64,000 bases of DNA from an uncultured Eubacterium sp. (GTDB lineage Bacteria; Bacillota; Clostridia; Oscillospirales; Acutalibacteraceae), in assembly GCF_945980375.1 (NCBI RefSeq), contig NZ_CAMFQO010000001.1:124001-188000 (forward strand). Direction: 5' to 3'. How positions within the stretch are numbered: position 1 is the first letter of the stretch; each line of letters begins with the position of its first letter. A program made the translations under genes and the position numbers. Below the pieces are notes generated by a model. That model saw nothing but the letters and a program-made list of their open reading frames with translations. It was not told the origin of the DNA and did no database searches. Below are positions 1 to 8,949 of this stretch, one piece after another.

Positions 1-354
1 ATTATTGAAGAAAACATCAAGGCTGCCGAGGAGTTCGGTGCCTGTGATACAGTTGTGCCTGCAACCGATACAATCGTAGAGGCTGTGGATAACACAACCA
101 TTTCCAACATCCCCGACAGAAGCAAAATGTATCAGGGACAAACACCGCAATCATTTAAGGCACTTAAGCTAAAAAATATGTATGAAAGCCTGACCGACGA
201 AGAAAAGAACATCCTTACCGATGCTGCAAAAATCTTTGTCATCAAGGGCGAAAAGGTTGCTCTTGTGCAGGGCGAAACCTACAATATGAAGATAACCTAC
301 CCTTATGATTTAAGGGTGGCAAAGTCTTTGCTGGAGGACGAATCCGATGATTAA
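1..354 (+). CDS. tarI: D-ribitol-5-phosphate cytidylyltransferase, C-terminal part
   Basis: The frame is open from the window edge, so the N-terminal nucleotide-binding half is missing and only about 117 residues are seen. The visible part has the IspD/TarI-type stretch with VVPATDTIVE, then QTPQSFK, then a closing YNMKITYPYDL, which is the family C-terminus. IspD and TarI cannot be told apart on this piece alone. The next gene overlaps by 8 bp and is a TarJ-like reductase, so CDP-ribitol synthesis for a teichoic acid or related polymer is the better reading. The protein would act in the cytoplasm on ribitol 5-phosphate and CTP. Confidence 0.82.
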   Translation: MIEENIKAAEEFGACDTVVPATDTIVEAVDNTTISNIPDRSKMYQGQTPQSFKALKLKNMYESLTDEEKNILTDAAKIFVIKGEKVALVQGETYNMKITYPYDLRVAKSLLEDESDD

Positions 355-1372
355 CACAATATATCGCTTGGTTGCACCAAGACGATTTGAAATTGCATTT
401 GACGACATCAGTATGTACGGTGAAAATGCGATAGTAAGACCGACTAACCTTTCCATATGCAATGCGGATATGAGATATTATCTCGGCACCCGTGATGCAA
501 AGGTGCTTGCCGAAAAGCTGCCTATGGCGCTTATTCACGAGGGCATAGGTAAGGTTATGCACGACCCTTCCGGCAAATTCAAGCCGGGTGACCTTGTGGT
601 TATGGTGCCTAACTGTCCGACAGAAGAGGACGAATACATCGCAGAAAACTATTTGCGTTCGTCAAAATTCTGTGGCTCATCAATGGACGGTCTTTTGCAG
701 GAGTTTGTTGAAATTTCACCGAAAAGATTGGTAAAGCTCCCCGATGACATTGACAGAAATGTTGCGGCATTTACCGAAATTGTATCGGTATCGGTTCACG
801 CAATTTCACGATTTGACAAAATTGCTCACAACCGCAGAGAAACTATCGGTGTATGGGGCGACGGCAATTTGGGCTACATCACCTCGCTTTTCCTAAAATA
901 CACCTTCCCGCAATCAAAAATCGTTGTTTTCGGTACCAATTACGAAAAGCTTTCGGACTTTACATTTGCAGACGAAACCTATCTTGTAAACGATGTTCCC
1001 GACGGCTTTACAATGGACCACGCATTTGAATGTGTGGGCGGAAACGGAAGCCCTGTTGCTATTGAACAAATAATAGGACTTATCAAGCCGGAGGCTACCA
1101 TCTCCATTTTAGGTGTAAGCGAATACCCTGTGCCTATCAACACAAGAATGATTTTGGAAAAGGGTATACGTATGTTCGGCTCATCAAGAAGCGGTGTTGA
1201 GGATTTTCAAAAAACCGTTAATATGTATGTTGAGCACCCTGAAATTATTGATTACCTCGGAAACCTTGTGAGCTCTGTAAATGTTGTTAGGACAACAACA
1301 GATATTAAAAACGCATTTGAAAAGGACACTCACAAGTCATTCGGCAAAACAATAATGGTTTGGGAAGAATAG
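347..1372 (+). CDS. tarJ: ribulose-5-phosphate reductase (TarJ-like, MDR family)
   Basis: This 341-residue protein belongs to the medium-chain dehydrogenase/reductase family. It has a catalytic-domain His-Glu pair in IHEGIGKV near residue 64 and a Rossmann nucleotide-binding turn in GVWGDGNLG near residue 168. The cysteine-rich structural zinc lobe of classical alcohol dehydrogenases is absent, as in TarJ. It should reduce D-ribulose 5-phosphate to ribitol 5-phosphate with NADPH, feeding the overlapping upstream cytidylyltransferase. The ATG lies inside the end of that gene, which suggests translational coupling. Another polyol-phosphate dehydrogenase is possible, but the pairing favours TarJ. 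Confidence 0.85.
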   Translation: MINTIYRLVAPRRFEIAFDDISMYGENAIVRPTNLSICNADMRYYLGTRDAKVLAEKLPMALIHEGIGKVMHDPSGKFKPGDLVVMVPNCPTEEDEYIAENYLRSSKFCGSSMDGLLQEFVEISPKRLVKLPDDIDRNVAAFTEIVSVSVHAISRFDKIAHNRRETIGVWGDGNLGYITSLFLKYTFPQSKIVVFGTNYEKLSDFTFADETYLVNDVPDGFTMDHAFECVGGNGSPVAIEQIIGLIKPEATISILGVSEYPVPINTRMILEKGIRMFGSSRSGVEDFQKTVNMYVEHPEIIDYLGNLVSSVNVVRTTTDIKNAFEKDTHKSFGKTIMVWEE

Positions 1373-1375
1373 GCT

Positions 1376-1534
1376 GTGATAGTGCTTGATCATTTTGGAG
1401 TGTCAAGCAGGCACAAATACATCTTCCTTATCGCATCATTTGCCATAACAATAGCTATGGCGCTGTTGTTTGACCTTGTAACCGGCAAGCTGTCGGCATT
1501 GATATGGAAGCCAAAAAAAGAAATTAAACAGTAA
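1376..1534 (+). CDS. small single-pass membrane protein, function unknown
   Basis: A 52-codon frame begins with GTG four bases after the tarJ stop and ends just before a terminator. It encodes a short polar start, a hydrophobic stretch of about 20 residues (IFLIASFAITIAMALLF, residues 15-31) and a lysine-rich tail ending KPKKEIKQ, the make-up of a small membrane peptide with a positive tail. There is no clear Shine-Dalgarno sequence, so translation would depend on coupling to tarJ. I do not recognise a family. It could be a chance frame, but it fills the space between tarJ and the terminator. Confidence 0.4.
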   Translation: MIVLDHFGVSSRHKYIFLIASFAITIAMALLFDLVTGKLSALIWKPKKEIKQ

Positions 1535-1542
1535 GAATACTA

Positions 1543-1578
1543 AAGCGGATTGAACATCAAAATTCAATCCGCTTTTTT
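1543..1578. terminator. intrinsic terminator after the tar genes
   Basis: An 11-bp stem (AGCGGATTGAA / TTCAATCCGCT) with a short A-rich loop is followed on the + strand by a run of T. It closes the tar operon. The ATTGAA/TTCAAT stem core recurs in three other terminators of this window. Confidence 0.85.
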
Positions 1579-1634
1579 ATCCCCTCAGTCGTCTAAATGA
1601 CGACAGCTCCCCTTGATTGCAAACAAAGGGAGCC
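1579..1634 (+). repeat. CCCCTCAG-type intergenic repeat, copy A
   Basis: The unit begins ATCCCCTCAGTCG, has a small CGTC/GACG hairpin, then CAGCTCCCCTTG and a closing GGGAGCC arm, so the second half folds as a GCTCCC/GGGAGC hairpin. Similar units lie at 24203 and 60643, and reduced forms at 17893, 43922 and 6183. This copy is fused to the preceding terminator. Confidence 0.75.
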
Positions 1635-1650
1635 AAGTATTAGTGCTTTT

Positions 1651-4026
1651 TTATTGCTTAGGTAAAATTACCTTGACCTTGAAAAGATCGCCGTCGATGG
1701 TTATTTCCATATTTCCGTGCATTGCCTTGCACAAGCTGTCGGCAATGGACAACCCAAGTCCGTTGCCCTCTTGATTACGCGATTTGTCACCGCGCACAAA
1801 GCGTTCCTTAAGTTCCTCTTCTGAAATATCAAGAGGTTGGGCAGATACATTTTTTATTTCGAACACAGCGGTGTTGCCCTGCTCGTAAACATCTGCGTAA
1901 ACCCTTGAGCCCTTTGCCGAATACTTGCGGGCATTTGACATCAGGTTTTCTATTACCCTAAAGGTTTTTGTGCCGTCGGCAACTGCCGTCAGGCTCTTTT
2001 TGTCGCCCTTAAAGATCAGCTCAAGGCCGTTGTCGGCAAATTCCTGCTGATGCTCCACCACCGCCTGAGTAGCAAGCTCTCCCAAATCAAGCTGTACCAA
2101 ATTAAGAGTGATAACTCCGCTGGTAATTTTTGACGCCTCTACAAGATCATCAATAAGTCGCTTCAGCCTGCTACCCTTTTCATCAAGAACGGAGATGTAC
2201 TCCTTTGCTCTTTCGTCCTCTATGTTACAATCCTTAAGCAGCTTGACATAGCTGATAATAGAGGTTAACGGTGTTTTAAGATCGTGAGAAACGTTTGTAA
2301 TAAGCTCGCTTCTCATTCGTTCATCCTTAATTGCCTTTTCAACTGCGCGGTTAAGCTCCTCGCTCGTATACCTTTGTGCATACACAAGCATTTTCAGGCT
2401 TTGAGGCAGAGTGTTAAAGTTTACCCTCGGCGGACGCCTTTCGTTATATGCTCTTATTATTTCGTCAAGACTTACAACATATTTTACAACAAACACAAGG
2501 CTTGCCGCATTGATGCCGAACCAAGCAAATGCAATCAACAGGCGCGGACCGGTTGCGTCACACACAGCAACAAAAAACAGCAGTAACACGTTAACCAATC
2601 CGTAGCCGATTAAAAATCCTATCAGCTGCTTTTTGAAGGCTACGGGACGGTATTTTATTAAGCCGATGCCCTTCTTTGCAGGCTTAATAATAATCGTCTT
2701 AAACAGCCTTACACAAAGCCTTGCCAGCATATAAACAATGGTGTTTTTGAAAAATTTGCTATGCGTTTTTACCTGACGTGCAACAGATGTCAGCCATTCA
2801 CAGAAAAGCAGATATATGCCACAGGCAAGTGCGCATATTGCCGGTACATACCACCTTGAGCCTGCAAGCATAGTCAACAGACGATGATAAGAAGAATTTT
2901 CATTATATACAACAATGTTTATATAAAGATAAACTGCAATTAATCCAAGGTACAATCCTCCTGCAACAAGACCGCCGTTAAGTAAAAAATGCAAATCGTT
3001 AGGCATTTTGTCTATTGATATATTACTGTATTCGGCTTGCCTTCTGCCTGCCATACAACAGGAAACAATAAGCATGGCAATCATCACGGCAATGCATACA
3101 AGACAAAGTGTAATGTTTTTGCTTATATCGTGGCTGACAGAATCAAATCGATTGTTGATAAGTGCATATTTACTGCCTGCCTTGTAGTTATCGGTAAGCA
3201 AAAAATATGCCTGCTTTGTATTTCCCGTGTAAAAGGTATCGGTGTCCTTACAAATGCCGTAAAGCTTGTTTTCGGACAAATCCGAGTCCGTAAGACTAAA
3301 GCCGTTATGAGCATTAATGCTTTGCTTAAGCACATTCAAATCCTTAACATTTGTGTAAACCACACCGTCCTTTGATTCAACATAAAAGCTCACTATTTCG
3401 GGCACGTTCGGCTCCTGATAATATTCGTAGCTTTGCTCCTTTGCCAGGTTGTAAAACTTATTTTCAATTTCGGTCTGTGCCTCCTCCTTTGAATAAGAAA
3501 GCGGGAGCTCGAAGCTGAAATAAAAATATCTTCCGTCGGGGAAGTTATATGAAAAATCGTAGGAATAATAGAATTCATGCACACCGTATTCATTGTAGCG
3601 GTCGTTAATGTGCAGGGCTTCCATTCTGTCGATTACATAATTGTACGGCCCATAATCTTCTCCGTATGTATAATACTTGTATATCTCCTGATAATTACTG
3701 TCGTAAAAATCCTTTGCGTAAACATAACCGGCAAGCACGGAATCAACACAGCTTTGCTGTGCCTTTTTAATTTGCTTTTCATTATAATCACGGTTGGACC
3801 ATGCAATAATGTTGCTAACATCGCTTCTGATTTCTCTTTGAAAATCGGGGCAATCATACAGGGTTGCATTTTTATCAAGAACGGCAGGTCCTAAAACAGA
3901 AGCAGAGCTGACAATAGTTATTCCGTTAAAAACGCCGATAACAATAGCGATAATTGCAATTACAACGGTAAGGGCTCTTACAAGCCTTTGCGAATTAGAG
4001 CTTTTCAATTTTGTATCCAAGTCCAT
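1651..4026 (-). CDS. membrane sensor histidine kinase, polytopic
   Basis: The protein has 791 residues. A membrane segment (about residues 16-42) precedes a Tyr-rich extracytoplasmic domain of roughly 260 residues, then about five further membrane segments between residues 305 and 515. The cytoplasmic part has a HisKA domain with NVSHDLKTPLTS (phospho-acceptor His near 581) and a HATPase_c domain with an N box (NLMSNARKYS, near 692) and G box (GNGLGLSI, near 757). It overlaps the response regulator gene by 32 bp, so the two form one operon. The sensing part resembles no input domain I can name, and its signal is unknown. An upstream MATE exporter hints at a stress or antimicrobial response, but this is only inference. 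Confidence 0.92.
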   Translation of the reverse strand: MDLDTKLKSSNSQRLVRALTVVIAIIAIVIGVFNGITIVSSASVLGPAVLDKNATLYDCPDFQREIRSDVSNIIAWSNRDYNEKQIKKAQQSCVDSVLAGYVYAKDFYDSNYQEIYKYYTYGEDYGPYNYVIDRMEALHINDRYNEYGVHEFYYSYDFSYNFPDGRYFYFSFELPLSYSKEEAQTEIENKFYNLAKEQSYEYYQEPNVPEIVSFYVESKDGVVYTNVKDLNVLKQSINAHNGFSLTDSDLSENKLYGICKDTDTFYTGNTKQAYFLLTDNYKAGSKYALINNRFDSVSHDISKNITLCLVCIAVMIAMLIVSCCMAGRRQAEYSNISIDKMPNDLHFLLNGGLVAGGLYLGLIAVYLYINIVVYNENSSYHRLLTMLAGSRWYVPAICALACGIYLLFCEWLTSVARQVKTHSKFFKNTIVYMLARLCVRLFKTIIIKPAKKGIGLIKYRPVAFKKQLIGFLIGYGLVNVLLLFFVAVCDATGPRLLIAFAWFGINAASLVFVVKYVVSLDEIIRAYNERRPPRVNFNTLPQSLKMLVYAQRYTSEELNRAVEKAIKDERMRSELITNVSHDLKTPLTSIISYVKLLKDCNIEDERAKEYISVLDEKGSRLKRLIDDLVEASKITSGVITLNLVQLDLGELATQAVVEHQQEFADNGLELIFKGDKKSLTAVADGTKTFRVIENLMSNARKYSAKGSRVYADVYEQGNTAVFEIKNVSAQPLDISEEELKERFVRGDKSRNQEGNGLGLSIADSLCKAMHGNMEITIDGDLFKVKVILPKQ

Positions 4027-4684
4027 ACACCACCTTCAAATATTTCGGCTCCTTGGGGTTTATCTCGATTTTTTCTCGGATATTTCTTATATGTACGGTA
4101 ACGGTTTTTTCTATGCCGAACGATGCCTCGTTCCACACAGCCTCGTATATCTGCGATGACGACAAAACAACATTCATATTCTGCATAAGATATTCAAGAA
4201 TTTTGTATTCACGGGCAGTTAGGTGAACCTGCTCACCGTCAACGGTTACCTGCTTTGACCTTGTGTCAAGCACAAGTCCGCCGGTGATTATTTGGCTATC
4301 TGTTTTTTCCATAGAGCCAAGTGTTGAATATCTTCTGATTTGACTGTTAACCCTTGCCACAAGCTCCAACGGATTAAACGGCTTTGTAACGTAATCATCT
4401 GCGCCGAATGAAAGACCGGTGATTTTGTCTGTGTCCTCACTTTTAGCCGACAGCAATATTATAGGGAAATTCTGACTTTCCCTAATTTTAAGCATTGCGC
4501 TCAAGCCGTCCATCCTCGGCATCATAATATCAAGCACCAGGCAATGTATTTCGTTAGAGTCAATTACACTTATGCACTCTTCCCCATCGGATGCAGTCAA
4601 AACATTATATCCGTTGTTTTCAAGAAATATCTTTATTGAATTTTGGATTGCCGTGTCATCGTCGCACACAAGCACCGTATACAT
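3995..4684 (-). CDS. OmpR-family response regulator
   Basis: The 229-residue protein has an N-terminal receiver domain with the acidic pair in CDDD (residues 8-10), phospho-acceptor Asp52 in VLDIMMPRMDG, and the switch lysine in LLSAKSED. A C-terminal winged-helix domain follows (VHLTAREYKILEYL ... VTVHIRNIREKIE ... VYGLGYKIE). It is transcribed first in a two-gene operon with the overlapping histidine kinase, which is its expected partner. Spaced TTTAAC motifs just upstream may be its own binding site. Confidence 0.95.
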   Translation of the reverse strand: MYTVLVCDDDTAIQNSIKIFLENNGYNVLTASDGEECISVIDSNEIHCLVLDIMMPRMDGLSAMLKIRESQNFPIILLSAKSEDTDKITGLSFGADDYVTKPFNPLELVARVNSQIRRYSTLGSMEKTDSQIITGGLVLDTRSKQVTVDGEQVHLTAREYKILEYLMQNMNVVLSSSQIYEAVWNEASFGIEKTVTVHIRNIREKIEINPKEPKYLKVVYGLGYKIEKL

Positions 4685-4706
4685 ATGAATCCCCTCCGAT
4701 GATGTA

Positions 4707-4747
4707 ATTTAACCATATCAAGTTAAATATGAAAAAAAGAAAAAGTT
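4707..4747 (-). promoter_or_regulatory. TTTAAC-repeat site before the response regulator (possible autoregulation)
   Basis: The stretch holds ATTTAAC-8 nt-GTTAAAT as an inverted pair (4707-4728), and a further TTTTAAC copy on the - strand about two helical turns away (around 4742-4747). OmpR-type regulators commonly bind repeats phased by one or two turns. The site lies about 25-60 bp upstream of the response regulator start. Binding is inferred only. Confidence 0.4.
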
Positions 4748-4755
4748 AAAATTTA

Positions 4756-6111
4756 TCAAAGATTGCTGTCGCTTTTGGATTTGATGTAATGATACCTCTT
4801 GTTTTTGCTAACAATAAAGGCTACCGATACAACCAATGCAAATGTCTCCGCTACCGTGATTGACAGCCATATTGCACCCTTGCCGAAAATTGCAGGCAGT
4901 ACAAAAACACAAACAATTTGGAACAGCAATGTTCTTGCAAAGGATATTACAGCGCTGACAAAGCCGTTGTTAAGGGCGGTGAAAAATGCAGATGCATAAA
5001 TGTTATACCCTGCAATCAAATACGACAGCGAAAACAGCCTAAATGCCATAACAGTCAGCTCAAACAGGTCCTGATCGTAACCAACGTAAATTTTTGATAT
5101 TGGCCCTGCAAAAACAACCGATGCCACCGTGATAAACAACGAAAACATAAACAGCACACCAATGCTTTTTTTGAAAATGTTTTGAAGCTCTGCTTTGTTT
5201 TTTGCTCCGTAATTATATCCCACAATAGGAGCCGAGCCGATAGAATATCCTAAGAACGTTGACAAAAACAAAAAGTTGACATACATAATTGTTCCGTATG
5301 CCGCAACACCGTCCTCGCCGTAATATTTCATAAGCTGATAATTGTAAATCATACTTACCAGATTCATTGACAAATTACTCATAAGCTCGGACGAGCCGTT
5401 TGTGCAAGCCTTGAGCAAATCCTTTGCGTAAAAATGAGTTTTGCAAAGACGCAAAGAGCTTGTATTCTTGCGCATAAAATATATAAGAGGAATAATTCCG
5501 CCGAGGCTTTCACCCGTTACCGTTGCGGCGGCGGCACCCACAATGCCCCATTTGAAGAACCCTACAAAAACAAAATCCAAAATAATATTTGTTATTCCTG
5601 CCGTAAGTGTTACTGCGAGTCCTATTTGAGGCTTGCCCGCAGTTGCCATAAAGCTTTGAAAAAACACCTGAAGCATAAACGGAGCAACACTTATCGTTAT
5701 AATTCTGCCGTACAAAATGCAGTAAGGAAGCATTTCGCCGTCTGCACCGAGAAGCCTTGCTATCTGTGGCATAGTGATTTCACCAAGCACAAAAATCACC
5801 ATTCCGAAAGCAATGGTGACATACACAAGCATTGAGAATATTTCGTTAGCCTTTTTCTTTTTGCCCTCACCTAATGCTTTGGAAACAATAGCGTTTCCGC
5901 CTGTACCGAGCATAAAGCCTGCAACGCTGAGCATCAGCAAAAAAGGCATAATCAAATTGACTGCGGCAAACTGTGTTTTGCCTGTATAATTTGACACAAA
6001 ATATCCGTCAACCACGTTATATACTGATGAAAAAACGATCATTACTATTGATGGCACGGTAAACCTAATCAGCCTATTATAATTAAAATGGTCGGAAATT
6101 TGTATTTTCAT
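4756..6111 (-). CDS. MATE family multidrug/cation antiporter
   Basis: The 451-residue protein is hydrophobic throughout, with about twelve membrane segments. Its opening fits MATE transporters (FTVPSIVMIVFSSVYNVVDGYFVS, shared by the NorM/DinF/MepA type), as does the mid-protein SIGSAPIVGYNYGAKN stretch after the sixth helix. Such proteins export cationic drugs or metabolites using Na+ or H+ gradients. A GAGG Shine-Dalgarno lies 7 bases before ATG. The two-component operon follows on the same strand after 71 bp, so co-regulation is possible. The substrate cannot be inferred. Confidence 0.93.
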   Translation of the reverse strand: MKIQISDHFNYNRLIRFTVPSIVMIVFSSVYNVVDGYFVSNYTGKTQFAAVNLIMPFLLMLSVAGFMLGTGGNAIVSKALGEGKKKKANEIFSMLVYVTIAFGMVIFVLGEITMPQIARLLGADGEMLPYCILYGRIITISVAPFMLQVFFQSFMATAGKPQIGLAVTLTAGITNIILDFVFVGFFKWGIVGAAAATVTGESLGGIIPLIYFMRKNTSSLRLCKTHFYAKDLLKACTNGSSELMSNLSMNLVSMIYNYQLMKYYGEDGVAAYGTIMYVNFLFLSTFLGYSIGSAPIVGYNYGAKNKAELQNIFKKSIGVLFMFSLFITVASVVFAGPISKIYVGYDQDLFELTVMAFRLFSLSYLIAGYNIYASAFFTALNNGFVSAVISFARTLLFQIVCVFVLPAIFGKGAIWLSITVAETFALVVSVAFIVSKNKRYHYIKSKSDSNL

Positions 6112-6182
6112 ATCTACCTCTATAATGTTTAATACTCAATAGACTATACCATATATATTTTTATATTTCAAGCCATACAAAA

Positions 6183-6222
6183 AGACTCCTCTTATTATTA
6201 GAATAACAAGAGGAGCCGCAAT
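6183..6222 (-). terminator. intrinsic terminator after the SPFH gene, repeat-like
   Basis: The arms CTCCTCTTATT and AATAACAAGAGGAG pair, and on the - strand the stem is followed by TTTTT. It ends the SPFH/NfeD operon. The GAGGAGCCG edge matches the closing arm of the CCCCTCAG-type repeats, so this may be a reduced copy. Confidence 0.75.
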
Positions 6223-6230
6223 TTTATATG

Positions 6231-7154
6231 TTATTTTTTAACCGATTCTACAATACCCTCGGCAAGTCCTGCAACGGACTGAATTTCCGACGGAATGATA
6301 ATCTTTGTTGCCTGGCCGTCAGCAGCCTTTGCAAATGCTTCAAGTGCCTTTAGCTTAATTACGGCATCATTTGCATTTGCCTCGTTAAGAAGCTTAATAG
6401 CCTCTGCGCTTGCCTGCTGAACTGTTGCAATAGCCTGTGCCTCACCTTCAGCCTCTCTGATTTTTGCTTCCTTAACAGCCTCGGCACGAAGGATTGCAGA
6501 TTGCTTTTCTGCCTCTGCCTCAAGAATCTTTGATTCCTTATGTCCCTCTGCAACAAGAATTCTCGACTGCTTTTCACCTTCGGCACGAAGGATTGCCTCA
6601 CGGCGCTCACGCTCTGCCTTCATTTGCTTTTCCATTGCGTCCTGAATTTCACGAGGCGGAATAATGTTCTTAAGCTCTACTCTGTTTACCTTAATGCCCC
6701 ATGGGTCAGTTGCTTCATCAAGAATTACTCTGATTTTTGCATTGATAGTATCACGGGATGTAAGTGTGGAGTCAAGCTCAAGCTCACCGATGATATTACG
6801 CAAGGTTGTTGCCGATAAATTTTCGATAGCGGAAATCGGGCTTTCAACACCGTAGCAATAAAGCTTTGGGTCTGTGATTTGATAGAACACAACGGTATCT
6901 ATCTGCATTGTAACGTTATCCTTAGTGATAACGGGCTGTGGCTTAAAGTCTACTACCTGCTCCTTTAGGGACACAATTTTTGCAATTCTGTCAATAAACG
7001 GAACCTTTACGTGCAAGCCTGTCTCCCAGGTGGAAAAATATGTTCCGAGTCTTTCAATTACATATGCCTTTGATTGCGGCACAACCCTGATGTTTGCAAA
7101 AACAAGTGCCATAATTGCAACAATAAGCACAATAATTACAATAAATAGTTTCAT
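6231..7154 (-). CDS. SPFH/stomatin-like membrane protein (QmcA/HflC type)
   Basis: The 307-residue protein starts with one membrane anchor (LFIVIIVLIVAIMALVFA). It continues with the SPFH core (VPQSKAYVIERLGTYFSTWE, then DTVVFYQITDPKLYCYGV) and a long Ala/Glu-rich coiled coil (QMKAERERREAILRAEGEKQ) typical of slipin/stomatin oligomers. These proteins form ring-like membrane microdomains and support membrane proteases or protein quality control. An NfeD-family gene lies 36 bp upstream on the same strand, the usual SPFH/NfeD pairing. A good AAAGGAG precedes the ATG. Confidence 0.94.
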   Translation of the reverse strand: MKLFIVIIVLIVAIMALVFANIRVVPQSKAYVIERLGTYFSTWETGLHVKVPFIDRIAKIVSLKEQVVDFKPQPVITKDNVTMQIDTVVFYQITDPKLYCYGVESPISAIENLSATTLRNIIGELELDSTLTSRDTINAKIRVILDEATDPWGIKVNRVELKNIIPPREIQDAMEKQMKAERERREAILRAEGEKQSRILVAEGHKESKILEAEAEKQSAILRAEAVKEAKIREAEGEAQAIATVQQASAEAIKLLNEANANDAVIKLKALEAFAKAADGQATKIIIPSEIQSVAGLAEGIVESVKK

Positions 7155-7190
7155 AGTATTTCTCCTTTATGGTTATTAATTATTATATGT

Positions 7191-7628
7191 TTATTTTTTG
7201 TTTACTATTAGCTTTACGCCCTCAATTTTTTCTACCACAACAATGCTGTTTGGCGGAATAATCTCGTTATCTGAGCTGCGAGCTGTCCAAATCTTACCGT
7301 CAATTTTTACCTGACCGGTGGATTTAATGTTATCTATTTCCTCTACAACAACGGCATCGGAATTAATTACCCTGTCAGCATTTGTCGGCTGTATTTCGGT
7401 TTGTAGCCTTTTACTAACTATCGGTCGGGTAATTATTAATGCCAAAATACTGACCGCAATTCCGATAAGAAACTGAAGGTAAATCGGAGCATCGCATAGT
7501 GCCGACACAAGCCCCGCAATCGAGCCCACAACAAACCAAATTGACACAAGCTGAGCCGTTACTGTCTCAAGCACAGCAAATCCGATAATAGCCGCCGCCC
7601 AAATAATATACATCATTGCATCTGACAT
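7191..7628 (-). CDS. NfeD family membrane protein (short form)
   Basis: The protein has 145 residues. Three or four hydrophobic segments (WAAAIIGFAVLETVTAQLV, FVVGSIAGLVSAL, FLIGIAVSILALIITRPIV) are followed by a small C-terminal OB-like beta domain (VKIDGKIWTARSSDNEIIP). The start is set at ATG 7628 because GGAGGT lies 7 bases before it; an in-frame ATG at 7643 would contain that Shine-Dalgarno sequence. It has no ClpP-like protease half, so it is the short NfeD1b type that partners SPFH proteins. It forms an operon with the downstream stomatin-like gene. Confidence 0.9.
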   Translation of the reverse strand: MSDAMMYIIWAAAIIGFAVLETVTAQLVSIWFVVGSIAGLVSALCDAPIYLQFLIGIAVSILALIITRPIVSKRLQTEIQPTNADRVINSDAVVVEEIDNIKSTGQVKIDGKIWTARSSDNEIIPPNSIVVVEKIEGVKLIVNKK

Positions 7629-7810
7629 ATCAGCTACCTCCATTATTTTTTAACATAAAAACAGCTGTTCTATATGTTGTGCTAATTATACCATATTTCG
7701 CCCAAAAAATCAATATATTGTGAATATGGCAAAATGAGATTTACAATTTATTCATAAATTGATACAACAGGAATAACACGATATATCCGCAAATACAACC
7801 TATTGTGTAT

Positions 7811-7839
7811 AAAAAAAGAGGCTACATTTTGCAGCCTCT
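7811..7839 (-). terminator. intrinsic terminator after rplL
   Basis: A 7-bp stem (AGAGGCT / AGCCTCT) lies 28 bp past the rplL stop and is followed on the - strand by seven T residues. Confidence 0.85.
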
Positions 7840-7866
7840 GAAATTATGGATTTAATTAAACTAAAA

Positions 7867-8244
7867 TTACTTAAGTTCAACTGTTGCGCCTGCTGCAGCA
7901 AGAGCTTCCTTAAGAGCCTCTGCGTCAGCTGCAGGAACAGCTTCCTTAATTGTTGAAGGAGCACCGTCAACGATCTCCTTTGCTTCCTTAAGGCCAAGAC
8001 CTGTTGCCTCACGAACAGCCTTGATAACCTGAATCTTGTTTGCACCAACGTCTGTCAATACAACGTCGAAATCTGACTTTGCTTCAGCTGCTGCTGCGCC
8101 GCCCTCTGCAGGAGCTGCTGCTACTGCTACTGCTGCTGCAGTTACGCCGAATGTTTCCTCGATTGTTTCCTTAAGCTCTTTAAGCTCAAGAACTGTAAGC
8201 TCTGCGATTGAATCTACAATTGCTGTAATCTTTTCTGATGCCAT
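7867..8244 (-). CDS. rplL: ribosomal protein bL12 (L7/L12)
   Basis: The protein has 125 residues, the normal size. An N-terminal dimerisation domain ([20 protein letters not shown]), an Ala/Gly-rich hinge ([16 protein letters not shown]) and the C-terminal factor-binding domain ([20 protein letters not shown]) appear in that order. It forms the ribosomal stalk that recruits translation GTPases. It follows rplJ by 39 bp in the usual rplJ-rplL pair and carries a GGAGG Shine-Dalgarno sequence. Confidence 0.98.
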   Translation of the reverse strand: MASEKITAIVDSIAELTVLELKELKETIEETFGVTAAAVAVAAAPAEGGAAAAEAKSDFDVVLTDVGANKIQVIKAVREATGLGLKEAKEIVDGAPSTIKEAVPAADAEALKEALAAAGATVELK

Positions 8245-8283
8245 AATATTTTCCTCCGTAAAAATTAGAATTTAAGTTTATAA

Positions 8284-8892
8284 TTATTCTGCTGATTCTT
8301 CAGCCGGTGCCTCTGCCGGAGCTTCCTCCGCAGGTGCCTCTTCTGCTGCAGGTGCTTCCTCTACCGGAGCTTCCTGTGCAGGAGCCTCAACAGGTGTTGC
8401 GCCACCCTTTTCCTCAAGTGCATTAACTGCACGAGCGATACAAGCGATAGGCTCTACAACAACGCTTGCGATAGTAGCAAGGAGTGTCTCTCTTGATGGG
8501 AGCTTTGCAAGAGCAACAACCTCTGCGTTGTCGATAACTGCTCCGTCAAGATAACCTGTCTTGATGTTGAAGCTTTCGTTTGCTTCTGCATACTTGTTCA
8601 AGATGCGTGCTGCTGCAACATAATCATCAACTGATGTTGCAACGGCTGTTGTGCCTTCTACGACAGATGCGTCAATGTTCAATCCAACTTCTTCAGCTGC
8701 GCGCTTGAGGATAGAGTTCTTAACTACTGTGTAAGTAACGCCTGCTTCACGAAGCTCTTTTCTGAGCTTGGTGTCATCCTCAACGTTGATACCCTTGTAG
8801 TCAACAACTACACCTGCACATGAACCCTTGATACGCTCTGCAAGATCGGCAACCTGTTGCTTTTTCTTTTCAAGAACTACTGTACTTGGCAT
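8284..8892 (-). CDS. rplJ: ribosomal protein uL10, with Ala/Pro/Glu-rich tail
   Basis: The 202-residue protein has the usual uL10 N-terminal rRNA-binding domain (GVVVDYKGINVEDDTKLRKE, then VVKNSILKRAAEE) and the helix that holds L12 dimers. Beyond the normal length of about 170 residues it has an acidic low-complexity tail of about 35 residues built on EEAPAEEAPAE. It anchors the L12 stalk to 23S rRNA. Transcription comes from a consensus promoter and passes through an L10 leader with an attenuator just upstream. Confidence 0.98.
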   Translation of the reverse strand: MPSTVVLEKKKQQVADLAERIKGSCAGVVVDYKGINVEDDTKLRKELREAGVTYTVVKNSILKRAAEEVGLNIDASVVEGTTAVATSVDDYVAAARILNKYAEANESFNIKTGYLDGAVIDNAEVVALAKLPSRETLLATIASVVVEPIACIARAVNALEEKGGATPVEAPAQEAPVEEAPAAEEAPAEEAPAEAPAEESAE

Positions 8893-8949
8893 TTTAGTTT
8901 ACCTCCATAATTATTTTGCCGCAGGTGCGGACTTTAGGAGCTATCCAAA

